Of a stretch of 21,523 bases of DNA, positions 21,153 to 21,523 are shown piece by piece. Both the position numbers and the translations under genes were made by a program. The notes beneath the pieces were generated by a model. It did no database searches. It was given only the letters and a program-made list of their open reading frames with translations, and had not been told where the DNA came from. Numbering within the stretch: position 1 is the stretch's first letter; the number at the start of each line of letters is the position of its first letter. Source of the stretch: Ignavibacteriaceae bacterium (GTDB taxonomy: Bacteria; Bacteroidota; Ignavibacteria; Ignavibacteriales; Ignavibacteriaceae); the NCBI GenBank assembly GCA_013388525.1, contig JACAFA010000271.1, positions 1 to 21,523 of the forward strand, read 5' to 3'.

Positions 21153-21523
21153 ATGAAATATTTTCTTCTCTCTATTCTCGTACTATTTGAATTGGGCAGA
21201 TTATCTGCCCAATCTTTTGTTGGTAAACTTAATCCATATCCGAAAACAGTTGAAAGAACTGCACTTGCAGTTGATACGCTGAAGATTCTGGCGATAATGG
21301 TTAACTTCCAGGAGGATGCCGATGGAACTACATCAGGCAACGGTAAGTTTGGAACAATATATACCCAGAATTATGGTAATGAAATTTTAGACCCTCTTCC
21401 TCACGATAAAAAATATTTTGAATCACATCTTAATTTTGTAAAAAATTATTTTGCAAAAGTCTCAAAAGATCAACTGAACATTGAGTACACAGTTCTGCCT
21501 GATACTTTTTCCGTATCGGACCG
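21153..21523 (+). CDS. Secreted M6-like metalloprotease (5' part)
   Basis: An open frame of 123 codons plus two bases that runs off the window end. The signal peptide covers about residues 1-20 (KYFLLSILVLF core, cleavage near LSAQ). The next segment, LKILAIMVNFQEDADG (45-60), followed by PHDKKYFESHLNFVKNYFAKVS and then LNIEYTVLPDTF, is typical of the start of M6/immune-inhibitor-A-like secreted metalloproteases of Bacteroidota and Ignavibacteria. The zinc site HExxH and any C-terminal sorting domain would lie beyond the window. It begins 9 nt after the porV stop, so porU-porV-protease may be one transcript, and the protein is a plausible T9SS cargo. A perfect palindrome lies inside its signal-peptide coding region. 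Confidence 0.75.
   Translation, partial: MKYFLLSILVLFELGRLSAQSFVGKLNPYPKTVERTALAVDTLKILAIMVNFQEDADGTTSGNGKFGTIYTQNYGNEILDPLPHDKKYFESHLNFVKNYFAKVSKDQLNIEYTVLPDTFSVSD
21191..21213. repeat. Perfect 11-bp palindrome in protease 5' end
   Basis: ATTGGGCAGAT (21191-21201), one central T, ATCTGCCCAAT (21203-21213), then CTTTT. It is GC-richer than its surroundings and would form a stable hairpin 38 nt into the reading frame. It could be a transcription brake or terminator after porV, an mRNA structure, or an operator. Confidence 0.7.

Noticed and set aside
21140..21340. Minus-strand 66-codon frame at the right edge.
   Set aside because: It lies opposite the start of the M6-like protease, whose signal peptide and family motifs are convincing.
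1..21523. CRISPR array, transposon, integrase or phage module.
   Set aside because: No direct-repeat/spacer pattern, transposase or recombinase motifs or terminal inverted repeats were seen on either strand.

Overview
The window is AT-rich bacterial DNA and looks chromosomal. Its gene content points to the Bacteroidota/Ignavibacteriota side of the tree, most likely an Ignavibacteria-like organism. The signs are a PorU-type C25 peptidase carrying a type IX secretion (T9SS) C-terminal sorting domain, a PorV protein directly downstream, a giant TPR protein of the kind linked to TonB systems in Bacteroidota, an HU-like/SPOR membrane protein, and promoters in front of two tRNA genes that match the Bacteroidetes form (TTG/TTTG, about 20 nt, TAnnTTT). 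The taxonomic call is an inference from gene families. No 16S rRNA or other decisive marker is present. I see no insertion sequence, integrase, prophage gene or CRISPR array.

Layout. 1-1116: tRNA-Leu(GAG) behind its own promoter, followed at once by a secreted TPR protein and a good terminator. 1152-2437: a carboxymuconolactone decarboxylase-like protein converging on a small outer-membrane barrel protein, with a shared bidirectional terminator. 2703-10937: the centrepiece, a six-gene same-strand cluster of a 999-residue periplasmic TPR protein, a plug-less barrel (ATGA overlap), an HU-like/transmembrane/SPOR protein, ExbB/TolQ, ExbD/TolR and TonB. It encodes a proton-driven motor, a TonB arm, a peptidoglycan-binding linker and an outer-membrane end in one run. 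10909-13070 (minus strand): an NHL beta-propeller protein, a DUF2085 membrane protein and two small membrane proteins, tightly packed. The last of these overlaps the 3' end of tonB tail to tail. 13234-13522: tRNA-Gln(CTG) and tRNA-Glu(CTC) with a long AT-rich hairpin between them. 13655-15764: a compact run of overlapping genes (2Fe-2S ferredoxin-like, endonuclease III, a possible 38-codon ORF, an HD-domain protein, a BCP-type peroxiredoxin) with an iron-sulfur and oxidative-damage flavour. 15916-21523: porU, porV and the start of an M6-like secreted metalloprotease that runs off the window.

How they fit together. Most of the window is devoted to the cell envelope. PorU and PorV are outer-membrane parts of the T9SS that cleave and attach cargo bearing C-terminal sorting domains, and the adjacent metalloprotease may be a cargo. 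The TPR-barrel-HU/SPOR-ExbB-ExbD-TonB cluster would carry proton-motive force from the inner membrane to the outer membrane. Its unusual component is the HU-like/SPOR protein, which could bridge cytoplasm and septal peptidoglycan. That cluster is the best candidate here for a poorly described system.
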